Below, in pieces: positions 43,977-52,833 of a DNA stretch of 64,000 nucleotides. Within the stretch, counting starts at the first letter, position 1. Every line of letters begins with the position of its first letter. The stretch is taken from contig NZ_JABBGJ010000049.1 of assembly GCF_012927345.1 (NCBI RefSeq), positions 17,315 through 81,314 on the forward strand. The letters are read 5' to 3'. The notes beneath the pieces are model-generated. The model did no database searches. It was not told the DNA's origin and saw nothing but the letters and a program-made list of their open reading frames with translations. The DNA is from Paraburkholderia polaris. GTDB taxonomy: Bacteria > Pseudomonadota > Gammaproteobacteria > Burkholderiales > Burkholderiaceae. The position numbers and the translations under genes are program-made.

Positions 43977-44207
43977 TCACGGCAGCATCAGATGACGGCG
44001 CCGCGAGCGGATGAGCCCGCCGCGGCGAAGTGCGATCACCCGACGATCCATCAAGCGTTTAACGTCCTCGACCCCAAGCAGTGGCCCGAGGCGATGGCAC
44101 TCGTTCTGGATAGCTGTCGAATACAGATCGCCAGTGAATACCGGCGCTTTCGTCACGGCGAGCACGATTAGGTGATCGAGGTGAGCGTAGGTGGAGGGAC
44201 GGGTCAT
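43977..44207 (-). CDS. small winged-helix-like protein
   Basis: 76 residues starting MTRPSTYAHLDHLIVLAVTK. The sequence has a helix-turn-helix-like run with LLGVEDVKRLMDRRVIALRRGG, ending in a basic tail. A DNA-binding role is plausible. Its start codon overlaps the stop of the 30-residue gene at 44204. Confidence 0.5.
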   Translation of the reverse strand: MTRPSTYAHLDHLIVLAVTKAPVFTGDLYSTAIQNECHRLGPLLGVEDVKRLMDRRVIALRRGGLIRSRRRHLMLP

Positions 44208-44296
44208 GGTTGGCGCCGACTGTTGTTGTACTGAAACAGGCTACCAACGATCAGGAAAGCATAAGCGGCGAAAAGGCGAAGGATTTTCGCGATCAT
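44204..44296 (-). CDS. 30-residue hydrophobic peptide
   Basis: A 30-codon gene with one amphipathic-to-hydrophobic helix (ILRLFAAYAFLIVGSLFQY) and a polar tail (NNSRRQP). Its TGA overlaps the following start codon in an ATGA, as elsewhere in this block. A GTGGA just upstream is a modest ribosome site. It could be a membrane micro-protein or a coupling leader. Confidence 0.45.
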   Translation of the reverse strand: MIAKILRLFAAYAFLIVGSLFQYNNSRRQP

Positions 44297-44353
44297 TCCA
44301 CGCGGTTCGAAGCTGCCGGCGAGATGCGAGATGAGCTTGCGGTGCCGGGCGTC

Positions 44354-44384
44354 GCAGAAAAGGAAAGGGCCGCAGAAGCGGCCC
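44354..44384 (-). terminator. intrinsic terminator (minus strand)
   Basis: Stem GGGCCGC (44367-44373) / GCGGCCC (44378-44384) with a 4-nt loop. It is followed on the minus strand by a T-rich tail (TTTCCTTTTC). It lies 21 bp beyond the stop of the gene at 44405. Confidence 0.75.
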
Positions 44385-44404
44385 GTTGCGCGAAGCGGCG
44401 TCGG

Positions 44405-44902
44405 TCAGGGGATCAGAGATTCAATCAGCTTCGCACAGGCTTCGTAGTCAGGGTGCATCGCCAGAAACTTGGCTGCGTCTTGAAGCCGTTGCAAGTCAGG
44501 GGCGGAAAATCCGGCGAACGGTGTAGCCCCGATTGCTACGGGGGTTCCGGATTCGTTCGGCCCGTATCCGACGACATCGAAAGTTCGCTGAGCGATCGTT
44601 CGGACAATGGGCGCGAACTCTTTCACGTTCGCCACGGCCGCCATCGAGGTCTCAGATAACGCGATCACCGGGTGGCCATTGACCGATAGTTCCACGTCCC
44701 ACGAAGTTAAGGGCGCTTGCGGGTCGGGCACTGCAGTCATCTTCCTGAGTTGAGCGTCGTTGGCAGAGAGTAGGGCGTCCACTCGTCCTTCGTTTCGGGC
44801 CCGCATGGCGATTCGAATCAAGGTTTCCCGGTCGAGTCTGGAAATGGTCCGGTGCGTCTCGGTGTTGACGATCAGCATCGCCGCGTGAAGGTCGCTGTGC
44901 AT
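44405..44902 (-). CDS. 165-residue phage-type protein (unknown)
   Basis: From the ATG at 44902 (MHSDLHAAMLIVNTET), with GAGAGGGA about 10 nt upstream. The N-terminal part is helical. A middle segment with SWDVELSVNGHPVIALSETSMAAV is strand-rich, and the end is helical with AKFLAMHPDYEACAKLI. The frame continues upstream but without a ribosome site. No family recognised. Followed by a terminator, so it ends a transcription unit. Confidence 0.55.
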   Translation of the reverse strand: MHSDLHAAMLIVNTETHRTISRLDRETLIRIAMRARNEGRVDALLSANDAQLRKMTAVPDPQAPLTSWDVELSVNGHPVIALSETSMAAVANVKEFAPIVRTIAQRTFDVVGYGPNESGTPVAIGATPFAGFSAPDLQRLQDAAKFLAMHPDYEACAKLIESLIP

Positions 44903-45072
44903 GGTAGTAAGTTCCCTCTCAAAGGTATTACGAGAATAAGGGCTATCACATGAATCGAACAATCGAAAGGTGTCGAATTTGACCGGTCTATCGACGTACA
45001 CCCGCGAAACGGCGTCATCAGACAGGGAGCTTCCCGGGGTCGACGTCGGTTTCGGGGTGCGAGAGACTTCGT

Positions 45073-45585
45073 TTAGTCGATGCGGCGCACGACAAGGGCA
45101 GTGAACTTGGTGACCCTGGGTTTGTAGGTCTGGCAGCCGTGCCGGAAGTCCTGGATGAAGGCTGTTTCGACGTTACGCGTGCGCTGGCACATCCACGTTG
45201 CCCACTGCTGCGCGTGCTGAGCACGTAGATAGGCATAGACCAGGTCGCCAACATTGGCGTAGAGGACTGCGCACTCGAGTTTTGCCGGCCAGTACCAGTC
45301 AGCATGGCCACCGATGCGAAGCGCGCGGATGTGCGTCGCGATAGGGTTGGCCGGATCGGCCTCGAGCAGCGAACGCATGTTCCCTCTGCCGTCCCAATGC
45401 GAGCCCGGCGGGAATGTGGCTTCGGGTTTGCAGTATTCGGCGGGCTGGATGTGGGCTTCGTCGGACAGTGAGATAACGAGAGGGTACGCGGGCATGCCGT
45501 CACGCGGGTGAACGGTGCCGGCGTAGATGCCGCCTTGGGCATCCCAGAACTTTCGAACGTCGGGGACGGATATGCGCGTGCTCAT
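45073..45585 (-). CDS. 170-residue protein (unknown)
   Basis: From the ATG at 45585 (MSTRISVPDVRKFWDAQGGI), with a GGAGG-type site upstream on the minus strand. Distinctive stretches are YPLVISLSDEAHIQPAEY and PAKLECAVLYANVGDLVYAY. It ends in a basic strand (VTKFTALVVRRID). The frame is open upstream to 45849, but the extension is Arg-rich and not protein-like. No family recognised. Confidence 0.55.
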   Translation of the reverse strand: MSTRISVPDVRKFWDAQGGIYAGTVHPRDGMPAYPLVISLSDEAHIQPAEYCKPEATFPPGSHWDGRGNMRSLLEADPANPIATHIRALRIGGHADWYWPAKLECAVLYANVGDLVYAYLRAQHAQQWATWMCQRTRNVETAFIQDFRHGCQTYKPRVTKFTALVVRRID

Positions 45586-46073
45586 TAGGCCTCCGGGAAG
45601 TAGAAAGGACGGCGGCTCAGAAAGAAGACGCCGCTGTTCAACCCAGAGTACAAAGCCCAACAGGAAGTCAAGCGAACGTGAGACGCACCTCGAAGACAGG
45701 AGGAGTCGTCGGTGGAGTGGCTTTAATATCTGCGGCGTAAATCGGCGCAACCGCTGTGTGGGGGAAGGAATGAATGAGCCGGTACCGCGATTTGGAAATC
45801 TTCTTTTTGCCCTGATCAACTGCGGCTGGCTTCGCTGCGTGACATTCACTGCGGCGGGACTCTTCCTGCTCGCCTGCCGCCGCGATGACCCCCGGCGCCC
45901 GTGACGAGTTTAAACGTCGCTGAACTGACGCGCGGTCACCGTCGTTCCCAGAAAATTTCCGACGTCCGTCATGACGCACGCTCTTCGGGGTATTTCCAGG
46001 TGTTGGCCGTTTGCGTGCTGCGCGCCCAGCCGCAAGCCCACGCGTGGCTGGGCAACGTCGAAGCAACCACTTT
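45586..46073. other. gap in the phage-like block, coding status unclear
   Basis: About 490 bp with no confident gene. A + strand frame from about 45770 (43 codons, hydrophobic centre, good GGGGAAGGA site) and a minus-strand continuation after the TAG of the 46074 gene are both possible; neither is convincing. The opposite-strand frames here look like by-products. Confidence 0.35.
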
Positions 46074-46424
46074 CTACTTCGGCGAGCGGTGGACGCCCGA
46101 GGTCATCGATGCCGGCGGGCCGGTGAGCCCGACCTCGATACCGGTTATTTCGCCAAACACCTTCTTCAATCCCGCATATATTTCCGCGTTCAGGCGCCCG
46201 CCGAAGGCCCTCTCTTCGTCGGAGGTCGCCACCTTGATGCGCGGGCGCAGTCCGATATTCTCGAAGAGTGCCTGATCGCCCAGCTCCCCATAAAGGCGGT
46301 TGTCACCGGCGGGATCGTCGGCGTGGCGCGAGCCTAGCGGGTACGGCAGATCCTCGGTCGGCATGCGCCTATCGGTGGAGCGGGCGGTCGGCTGATCTTG
46401 CGCTGCGGTCGGGTCTGAGCTCAT
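46074..46424 (-). CDS. 116-residue phage-type protein (unknown)
   Basis: Acidic N-terminal tail, then a conserved-looking core DNRLYGELGDQALFENIGLRP, with DEERAFGGRLNAEIYAGLKKVFGE after it. The style is typical of phage early proteins. The reading frame remains open for 33 codons after the TAG stop and ends in an ATGA, so the stop might be secondary. No family recognised. Confidence 0.5.
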   Translation of the reverse strand: MSSDPTAAQDQPTARSTDRRMPTEDLPYPLGSRHADDPAGDNRLYGELGDQALFENIGLRPRIKVATSDEERAFGGRLNAEIYAGLKKVFGEITGIEVGLTGPPASMTSGVHRSPK

Positions 46425-46520
46425 AGGTGGATGTGTTCAGCGTTGAGTGTGGCTACTGCGCCGCTATCTTGCACTACATGCGGCAACGAACGCGAACGCG
46501 GCGCCGTCGTCCCGTGGACC

Positions 46521-47723
46521 TCAGAAAGCGAAGGTGGACTGACGCGGCGCGTCGGTTGTCTGGTCGGTGGTGGACGTCACTGTTGGGAGCGCCCTGGGGC
46601 GGATGGCGAAGAGGGCGTCATAGCGTTGCGCGACGGAGTGCGCGGTCGTGCAGTCGACGTCAATGCCGATGAGTGCCGCGACGCGTGTACGCACGCTCGC
46701 GAGAAGTGCGGCTTCCTGCGCTGTCGGACGGACAGTCGGCCAGCCGGCTGTGAAAAGCAGGTGTGAGGGGATTTCGGCCTCGATTGCCTGGCGCGCGAGT
46801 GCCGCAAGCTTGGCACGCTCTACATCTGCTTTCAACGAAGGTGAAAGCAGGTCCGGCGAGACGTCAGCGAGCCAGCGTTGGCCCTGAAAGGCGAAGGTGG
46901 ACGTCGCTTCTATTGCGACCATTTCCCGGTAGAGATCGTGGTTGTCCGCACAGTCGGCGGCGGCCCGCAGATCATCCAGCGCACTCATAATGCAGAACGC
47001 GCACGAGACACGCGATGCGCCGTACCGGGTGTACGCCTCGTGCAGCGCGAGTCCTGCCTCAGCGATCTCGCTGAACACGTCTTCTACCGGCCACTCTATG
47101 ATGGCGTTCCACGTTACGCCCTGTTTGTTCCTCCGTGTGAGCGCGGCGAGTGGCGCGGAAACGGGCATCTTGCTGCGCGCCGAGCTTTCCTGGCGGCGAA
47201 CGCCGGTCACGTTCACGATGTCGTGGTTCGGGTAACGCTTCTTCAGCGCGCTCGTGATCACGGCCGTCTTCAGTTCGGACGTGCAGAAACGCATGGACGG
47301 TGTGCTCCATGGAAGGATCAACCGGACGCACGACGGTTCCTTGTAGCGCGTCACATTGTTTTCCCAGCGCTTTTGCCAGCGGGCGAGCATGTCGCCGGCC
47401 TGACGCCGCACTGTCAGAAGCTCCCATCCGAGATGCGCGGCGAGCCGTTCGCATGCTGGCGCGCTGTCCTTCCACTCGACGCGCCCGAGGTCCGCGTGAA
47501 CAAGAATGCGCGGCCCGGTATGACCGATCATGTCGAGGTGCCGCGCCACGGCCAGTGTGCACGCGACGCTGTCTTTCCCGCCGCTGACTCCGATTGCGAC
47601 GACTGCATCGGCCTCGAGGAGCGTATCGATTTCAGGAGTGGTGGTCACGGAGCGCGTGACTTCTCTGGCGTGGCTTTCGAAGCGGCGACGTAGGGACGAC
47701 AGGTCGATGAGCTGGATTGACAT
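46521..47723 (-). CDS. phage-type PAPS-reductase family (PP-loop) protein
   Basis: 400 residues from the ATG at 47723 (MSIQLIDLSSLRRRF). PP-loop SGGKDS is at residues 47-52, HADLGRVEWKDS follows, MRFCTSELKT near 145, GVRRQESSAR near 175, and a C-x2-C in VSCAFCIMS near 245. This is the phosphoadenosine-phosphosulfate reductase family in its phage/plasmid form, often linked to nucleic acid or small-molecule thiolation (DndC-like) rather than sulfate assimilation. The substrate is unknown. No Dnd partners are nearby. Confidence 0.8.
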   Translation of the reverse strand: MSIQLIDLSSLRRRFESHAREVTRSVTTTPEIDTLLEADAVVAIGVSGGKDSVACTLAVARHLDMIGHTGPRILVHADLGRVEWKDSAPACERLAAHLGWELLTVRRQAGDMLARWQKRWENNVTRYKEPSCVRLILPWSTPSMRFCTSELKTAVITSALKKRYPNHDIVNVTGVRRQESSARSKMPVSAPLAALTRRNKQGVTWNAIIEWPVEDVFSEIAEAGLALHEAYTRYGASRVSCAFCIMSALDDLRAAADCADNHDLYREMVAIEATSTFAFQGQRWLADVSPDLLSPSLKADVERAKLAALARQAIEAEIPSHLLFTAGWPTVRPTAQEAALLASVRTRVAALIGIDVDCTTAHSVAQRYDALFAIRPRALPTVTSTTDQTTDAPRQSTFAF

Positions 47724-47822
47724 GGCGAGTAGAAATGAACGTGATGGTTCATCTTCGCAGCCAAGCCACAAAGTCAAGGCGCGTCGGCCGTGGTATCGCC
47801 AGCGAACGGGATTACCAGCAGG

Positions 47823-48506
47823 CTACCGGTTGTTGGCCGAGGCGCGCGCTCGCGCAATCGCCTCGCTGGCCAGTTTCTCGTGCATACGCACCCGATGCGC
47901 GCGAAACTTGTGTTCGGGCCACTGGCGCTCGCACTCATCAAGAGCTTGTAGCGCCGCGTCCTTCGACATGCCGGTGTCGTACCCAGCCCAGGGCTCGTAG
48001 ATGTCTTCATCCTCGCCGCGGCGGCCGAGCCGGATGAAGCGCTGAACGATCCAGTCGTCTTCGAATTGCATGACGCGATTCGCTCGCAAATCTACGGAAA
48101 GCAGGTTTGGAAGACTCAGGCGTGAGATCGGACTTCTGGCAGCTGTGAGTTCTCTTTCCAGTGCAGCGGCGAACGCACTGATGGGTGTCGTCGTCCCGTC
48201 CTGGAAGGTCAGTGTTCCATCGCGCACTGTCCAGACGGCAACGCCATCGGAATATACGCTGAGACACCCCAATACCTGCCGCACGTTTTGTGGTCCGCGC
48301 TTGCTTATCCGGCGCCCGGGCTTTGCCCAGTCACGAAGCTGGGAGTGAAGCGCCTCGGAAAAATCCGCGAGTTGCTTCGTCGCTGGTCGTCTCAGCAGCG
48401 CAAACGGGTCGAGTTCCGGGCGTCGGCGCGAACGCCACCTGACGAGAACAGCCGTCACGCTTATTCCGCCAATGAAGGATGAACCCGCGATAAGTAAGGT
48501 CGACAT
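47823..48506 (-). CDS. membrane-anchored phage-type protein (unknown)
   Basis: 227 residues: an N-terminal membrane helix (LLIAGSSFIGGISVTAVLV) followed by a basic patch (RWRSRRRPELDPF), a strand-rich centre (SVYSDGVAVWTVRDGTLTF), and a helical C terminus (DAALQALDECERQWPEHKF). No family recognised. Confidence 0.55.
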   Translation of the reverse strand: MSTLLIAGSSFIGGISVTAVLVRWRSRRRPELDPFALLRRPATKQLADFSEALHSQLRDWAKPGRRISKRGPQNVRQVLGCLSVYSDGVAVWTVRDGTLTFQDGTTTPISAFAAALERELTAARSPISRLSLPNLLSVDLRANRVMQFEDDWIVQRFIRLGRRGEDEDIYEPWAGYDTGMSKDAALQALDECERQWPEHKFRAHRVRMHEKLASEAIARARASANNR

Positions 48507-48651
48507 GATGTATCTGGTCTATCGGCGTCTGGCGAGCCGGCTGTAGTATGGCATGTTCGCTTTTATGGCGCCCGAAGCGCCTTCCCGAGCATTCTTTCGG
48601 ACCGGTGCGCTGGCGCAACGTCGTTGTGTGCAGGACCGAAGGACCTGCCGC

Positions 48652-49326
48652 TCAGGACTTGAACTCGTCGCGCGGCGGCACGGGACGGCGGAACACATCC
48701 GGGAATTCAGCCAGTAGCCGAGCGTGCGTGATTCCGTTAGCCGCGAAGGCAAGTAGAAGCATAAAAGCAATCGAGGCCGCGGCTGTCATCGCGATGAAGA
48801 GCTTCTTGCCAGCGGCCTGCGCGTTCGCGAGGCTCGTCAGGGCCTTGTCCGGCACGACCCGGGCGTCATACGCGCAAGGATCGGGCTGCTGCGTCCATTC
48901 TGAAGAGGACAGGGGCTCCTTCAGACCGGGCTTGCCCCACACCAGCTTAGGATCCGCGAGCACCCGCTTTGCATTCTCGAATGAATTGGCACCGACCTTG
49001 TCCGGATCACCGACGCAGATGATGTCGCGTGCGTACTCGACGCGACTGGTCTCCTGCAGCACGATGTAATTGCCGAGCGACGTGAACGTGCGCAGCGCGA
49101 CGAGCTCTGAACCGAGATACGGAATCGCACTCACGAGCGCAATTCCGATCAGTGCTGGCCAGTGGAAGGGGGGCCGGTGCCTGGCCAGCAACCACAGGAT
49201 CGGGTAACTCAGGCATAACGGCGGGACGAGAAAGAGCAGCGCCGGCTGTTCAACGAAGAGTGGCGTGCCAAATGAGGTGGTGTCGACCCCAAGGAGGGCG
49301 AGCAGGGAAAAGTGGGCGAAGCTCAT
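48652..49326 (-). CDS. multi-pass membrane protein (unknown)
   Basis: 224 residues from the ATG at 49326 (MSFAHFSLLALLGVD). Three N-terminal hydrophobic segments are followed by an extracytoplasmic loop of about 110 residues with two Cys (IICVGDPDK, DPCAYDARV). A C-terminal helix follows (FIAMTAAASIAFMLLLAFA). The start overlaps the upstream stop by 4 bp. No family recognised. Confidence 0.55.
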   Translation of the reverse strand: MSFAHFSLLALLGVDTTSFGTPLFVEQPALLFLVPPLCLSYPILWLLARHRPPFHWPALIGIALVSAIPYLGSELVALRTFTSLGNYIVLQETSRVEYARDIICVGDPDKVGANSFENAKRVLADPKLVWGKPGLKEPLSSSEWTQQPDPCAYDARVVPDKALTSLANAQAAGKKLFIAMTAAASIAFMLLLAFAANGITHARLLAEFPDVFRRPVPPRDEFKS

Positions 49327-49595
49327 TGGCCGTGTTCCTGTTGTTGGTGCAGAGCTGCCAGCGCGAGCCGGCCCGCAGCGGTAATGCGGAATTCGGCGGG
49401 GCCAACCGCCCAATCATTTACTAGGGCGGCGCGCACGAGGGGCTTCACATGCCGGCTGATGTTCAGCGCGGCTCCTTGTGGTGAGCGATAGGTCGCGTTT
49501 GGAAATACCGTGTATGCCAGACCTGACATCGTTCGGACCGGCCCGTTGTCGGTCAGCACTTCAAGAATGCGCCGCTGGGTTGGAGTCAATTTCAT
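49323..49595 (-). CDS. winged-helix phage-type regulator-like protein
   Basis: 90 residues from the ATG at 49595 (MKLTPTQRRILEVLTDNGPV). Compact winged helix: TPTQRRILEVLTDNG, then ISRHVKPLVRAALVND, with a wing FRITAAGRLAL. Likely DNA-binding. Overlaps both neighbours by 4 bp. Confidence 0.65.
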   Translation of the reverse strand: MKLTPTQRRILEVLTDNGPVRTMSGLAYTVFPNATYRSPQGAALNISRHVKPLVRAALVNDWAVGPAEFRITAAGRLALAALHQQQEHGQ

Positions 49596-50002
49596 TGCGA
49601 CGCACCTTTTTCGTCGTTGGGCGATGATTGCGGTAGGGCCTGACTTGACTGCGCGCTCAACGTGTACGTCTTGCTGACGCCGATCGCCGTAAGGTAGTCC
49701 GTCGCGTCGCCCGCGAGGTTTTGCCACTCCTTCATGCGACGCAGCGCCGATATCATGCGCACCATCAGAACCGACATGTTGACCACGCGCGGGTCTCTCA
49801 ATGCGTCCGGGAGCTGGTCCCGCGCCGGGTCGGATGCGGCGGCGTCGACACGAACATATGCGATGTCGGTATCGAACTGGCGATCCGCGCACCACGTCAC
49901 TTCATGCAACTCACCGAAATCGACTTCCGCCGGCAGGCCGACGTCGCCGATCTGGAGATAGATCCGCTCTGGGGCGCTGATCACTTTGACGGTATCGGTC
50001 AT
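49592..50002 (-). CDS. 136-residue phage-type protein (unknown)
   Basis: N-terminal strand-rich part (PERIYLQIGDVGLPAEV, then HEVTWCADRQFDTDIAYVR), a style seen in small phage proteins of unknown role. A helical part contains NMSVLMVRMISALRRMKEWQ. Disordered Ser/Gln tail. Overlaps both neighbours by 4 bp. Confidence 0.55.
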   Translation of the reverse strand: MTDTVKVISAPERIYLQIGDVGLPAEVDFGELHEVTWCADRQFDTDIAYVRVDAAASDPARDQLPDALRDPRVVNMSVLMVRMISALRRMKEWQNLAGDATDYLTAIGVSKTYTLSAQSSQALPQSSPNDEKGASQ

Positions 50003-50397
50003 TTTGTGCCCGCTTGCGCGGCGGCATCGACAGGGATCGCGGGGGCTTTGCGCGCCGAGAGCATGGCGAGAGCGTCGGCGGCTTCCCTTGCCAATTCCTC
50101 AAGTTCGGAGAACACACGCTGCTTTACCAGGTGAACGCCTTCGCGCTCGACCCATTCCGCGCGCCGTATTTGCTGATCTCCCATCCAGGCGTCCGCTTCC
50201 GACTGCCAATCGAACGAGATGAAGTAGCTTTTCTCGTCCCGGCCCATCGCGAACCACGTTTCGCGTCCTTGTGAGCGGGCGCGCAGCTTCTCGATCAGCT
50301 CGTCGATCTGCTTTTGCGGCATCGCGTCTACGGCGGGCTCGTTACATGGAGAGGTCGTCGGTTCCCCGCCGCGGCCCTGGCGTTCTCGAGTAGTCAT
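49999..50397 (-). CDS. 132-residue phage-type protein (unknown)
   Basis: From the ATG at 50397 (MTTRERQGRGGEPTTSP), overlapping the ASCH-like gene's stop. After a disordered start it has KQIDELIEKLRARSQGRETWFAMG, a strand pair, and a long helix (FSELEELAREAADALAML). No family recognised. Confidence 0.5.
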   Translation of the reverse strand: MTTRERQGRGGEPTTSPCNEPAVDAMPQKQIDELIEKLRARSQGRETWFAMGRDEKSYFISFDWQSEADAWMGDQQIRRAEWVEREGVHLVKQRVFSELEELAREAADALAMLSARKAPAIPVDAAAQAGTK

Positions 50398-51062
50398 GAG
50401 GTCGCCACTCGCTTGAACTCGCGGACCCAAACCCACGGGTTCTTGTTCCAGGATGGGATGCCGTTCAGATCGCACCACTGATCACAGAACGATGACTTGT
50501 GGGTCTGCCCCATGCAACCGATGTCTTCGCAGCTTTGACGGATGTGGTCGCACGGTTCTGTGTCGCGTGGCACTCCCTCGGCTTGCGCGTCCGCTTCGCT
50601 GATGTCCTGAAGGCGTTCGACGCGCACCGCGGTGATTTCGAGCGTGATGCGCGACGCCGCGCGCAACATCTGGTTCGACGCGATCCATTTCTCGCCGTGC
50701 TCAAGCTCGTAGCCGTCGGCGGCATATGCGGCCACGTGCGAAAAAACGCGCGGGCCTTCAGGGTTCGCCTCATCTCGTAGCCACCAGTTAAGATGCTTCT
50801 CGCGCACCCATAGACGGTCACCGGGCTGTCCATGCGGACACGTCAAGCAATCGCCAGTCCGCGTGTGCCAGATCCCACCTTGCTGCGGCAGCGTTGTGCC
50901 AGCCGCGGTGCGGCCGCCGTTTTTCCCGCCGATGATGGTCGGTTCCCACTGGCCGAGCGGGTTGTGGTGCGGCAGCTTCACAATGTCCCGCGTCTGCGTC
51001 TTGCGGCCGTCAAGCAGCGCGCGGACCATTGCACCGCCGAAACGAATCGGGCGTTCTTTCAT
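50394..51062 (-). CDS. ASCH/PUA-like phage protein
   Basis: 222 residues opening MKERPIRFGGAMVRALLDGRKTQTRDIV, which is the hallmark start of phage ASCH-type proteins (IRF...MV.AIL.GRKTQTRR). GDRLWVREKH near residue 85 and SRITLEITAVRVERLQDISEADAQAEGV near 140 complete the pattern, with WVWVREFKRV at the end. ASCH domains have an RNA-binding-like fold; the phage branch has no established function. Confidence 0.75.
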   Translation of the reverse strand: MKERPIRFGGAMVRALLDGRKTQTRDIVKLPHHNPLGQWEPTIIGGKNGGRTAAGTTLPQQGGIWHTRTGDCLTCPHGQPGDRLWVREKHLNWWLRDEANPEGPRVFSHVAAYAADGYELEHGEKWIASNQMLRAASRITLEITAVRVERLQDISEADAQAEGVPRDTEPCDHIRQSCEDIGCMGQTHKSSFCDQWCDLNGIPSWNKNPWVWVREFKRVATS

Positions 51063-51808
51063 GCGCTAGGCTCCTGTTGTTTAGCCAGCGCGGCATCGAT
51101 CCGTGCGCGCACAATGTCGAGGCTCAGTTCGCCGCGCACCGACAACGCTTCTTTGATTCGCCGCTGCTCGTCGGTCAGCTGCAGGCCCCTGCCATCGCTG
51201 ATCAGTGTGCCAACGAAAGCGACAAACCGCTCCGCGTCTGGCGAATTCAGCCGTTGCTCAAGTTGATGGTCCGTAAGCCATTCGGTCGTGAAGCCGTCGA
51301 GCGACCCATCTGGATCGCGCGAAAGGCAATCCCCATCCGATCCACTATAGTTTTCGCCGTTCCAGAACCACAACGACAAGCCTTCGCCGTCGTAGTTGCG
51401 ATCGCGGATAAGGGCGAACCTGTACGTTGGCTCAGCTTGAGACCGCTGTCCCTGTGCATCCGCTGGCTGTGCTACGAGTTCGGCTGCATTGACCGCCGCC
51501 CGCCACGCATCCATGAGTTGGCCGATATGCGCCCAGTTTTCCCCGTGCCGCTCGATCAGGTGAAAGGCGACTTCCGGCGAGACTTTCGCCCACGGCTGTC
51601 CATCAGGCGGCAAAGCATCTTTGGGCACCGTCAATGCTGCTTCTAAACTGGCGATGTGTGCGTTCGCGGTGTCGAGCGCGGCGATCGTCTGGCTCATAGC
51701 CGTACTAGAAGCTTCGAGGGCAGCGATAGCTTCAGCGATTAAGCCCTTCGCCATAGGGGGCGCAAGCGAATCGAGGTAATTGCGCAGACGCTTAGTCAGG
51801 TCAGTCAT
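51059..51808 (-). CDS. Ea22-like phage early protein
   Basis: 249 residues from the ATG at 51808 (MTDLTKRLRNYLDSLAPPM). The N-terminal helical region (IAALDTANAHIASLEAAL) resembles the start of the protein at 53383 and of Ead/Ea22-type phage proteins. The middle has YRFALIRDRNYDGEGLSLW and the C-terminal part LSVRGELSLDIVRARIDAALA. Function unknown; modular phage early protein. Confidence 0.5.
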   Translation of the reverse strand: MTDLTKRLRNYLDSLAPPMAKGLIAEAIAALEASSTAMSQTIAALDTANAHIASLEAALTVPKDALPPDGQPWAKVSPEVAFHLIERHGENWAHIGQLMDAWRAAVNAAELVAQPADAQGQRSQAEPTYRFALIRDRNYDGEGLSLWFWNGENYSGSDGDCLSRDPDGSLDGFTTEWLTDHQLEQRLNSPDAERFVAFVGTLISDGRGLQLTDEQRRIKEALSVRGELSLDIVRARIDAALAKQQEPSA

Positions 51809-52406
51809 GTGTACCTCCGCCTGGTAACAGTGCAACATCGGTCTGAGCTCGTTCCGTCTGTGCCGGGAGGACGACGTTGCTCATTAGATCGACGATTTCT
51901 GCCCCAACGGCCTGACCATCGAGCCAAAGGGTGCGGAGGGTCTTTGGGTGATTTTTAGCCAGTGCGTGTACCAGTCGCGTCAAGTGCGTGTCGATCATGA
52001 CTTGTGCCGCCAGGCCGAGCGCGTAGCCCTTTTCTTCTTCGCGGCGCAACTCGGATGCGTGCTTGGCCCGCAAGCCGTAAATCTCGCGGTGCAGGTCTGA
52101 ATCTTCCTCGTTGTACCGGAGCATGGGCTGCTCCATCGCGCGGTATTCGGCGGCGTCGATGGTGCAAATCGGATTCTGGCGCTCAGACTTGCCGAAGTGC
52201 ACAGCGGCTGACTCGGCATCGGCAAACGCCTCATCGCAATGGAAGCATCTCCATTCGCGCGCAGCGGACGGTGTGCCTGGGGATAGCACGGCGCGAATCG
52301 ATTCCGCATAGCGTGCCGACATCGCGGCGCCGATCAGCGTAGAGCCGCCGACCTCAAAGCGTTGCGCGAGCGCTTCCAATCGCCGGATATTCTCGTCTGT
52401 CAGCAT
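51801..52406 (-). CDS. phage-type protein with CxxC finger (unknown)
   Basis: 201 residues. A CFHCDEAFADAESAAVHFG motif (near residues 54-72) resembles a zinc finger (C-x2-C...H). Flanking parts are helical, including EIYGLRAKHASELRREEEKGY. It ends in a tail (PAQTERAQTDV) almost repeated in the 54449 gene (PAQTERALTDA), showing domain sharing within the block. Confidence 0.5.
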   Translation of the reverse strand: MLTDENIRRLEALAQRFEVGGSTLIGAAMSARYAESIRAVLSPGTPSAAREWRCFHCDEAFADAESAAVHFGKSERQNPICTIDAAEYRAMEQPMLRYNEEDSDLHREIYGLRAKHASELRREEEKGYALGLAAQVMIDTHLTRLVHALAKNHPKTLRTLWLDGQAVGAEIVDLMSNVVLPAQTERAQTDVALLPGGGTHD

Positions 52407-52609
52407 TTCAACCCCTCCACGCGATGCAGGCGGTCAATGATGTTCCAGTCAGACCATCCCTCACGTAGTAAGCGGCGAATAGAGCGCTTTGTCGCGCGCG
52501 ATCCATAGCGCAACGCGCGTTCAACGCGGCGGCAATCAGCCATATCCTGCGGCACTTCATGAGTTGATAGCCGCTTGTCATCATGGGACGTCTGCAATTC
52601 CATTGTCAT
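52400..52609 (-). CDS. 69-residue protein with re-used translation start region
   Basis: From the ATG at 52609 (MTMELQTSHDDKRL). The C-terminal half is basic and helical (RALRYGSRATKRSIRRLLREGW). The Shine-Dalgarno GTAGGAG sits over the upstream gene's TAG stop, 5 nt from the ATG. The 40 bp around it is nearly duplicated at 55119-55158. The frame is also open from 52651. No family recognised. Confidence 0.5.
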   Translation of the reverse strand: MTMELQTSHDDKRLSTHEVPQDMADCRRVERALRYGSRATKRSIRRLLREGWSDWNIIDRLHRVEGLKC

Positions 52610-52617
52610 ATTCGCTC

Positions 52618-52833
52618 CTACGTCGAACGTCCTGTTAGTGGCGACGGCCATGATTGGACCTCTGGGAATTCGTCGTGAGTGCGGCCATCAAGCAGTCTCC
52701 CGGCGCCTTTCTTGCCGACACGGTACACGGTCGGCTCGTCGTCATAGTGCATGCCTACCGCCCCGCTCGGCGTTAAGGTGCTGAACATCCATTCGTCGGC
52801 GAACCAGTGCGCAACGCGCTCCGTGCGTTTCAT
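52618..52833 (-). CDS. 71-residue phage-type protein (unknown)
   Basis: Starts MKRTERVAHWFADEWMFSTL, with a TPSGAVGMHYDDEPTVYRVGKKG strand region. The ATG overlaps the TGA that closes the DUF5131 fragment. No family recognised; the abrupt join with the upstream fragment suggests the junction formed by deletion. Confidence 0.45.
   Translation of the reverse strand: MKRTERVAHWFADEWMFSTLTPSGAVGMHYDDEPTVYRVGKKGAGRLLDGRTHDEFPEVQSWPSPLTGRST

Noticed and set aside
45901..46275. A 124-codon + strand frame opposite the 46074 gene
   Set aside because: Its second half is the mirror of a convincing minus-strand protein; the first half alone is not enough.
46521..47723. Identification of the PP-loop protein as QueC (preQ0 synthesis) to pair with the DpdA-like gene
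   Set aside because: The motif is SGGKDS with PAPS-reductase-type downstream motifs and CAFC, not the QueC SGGLDS and zinc pattern.
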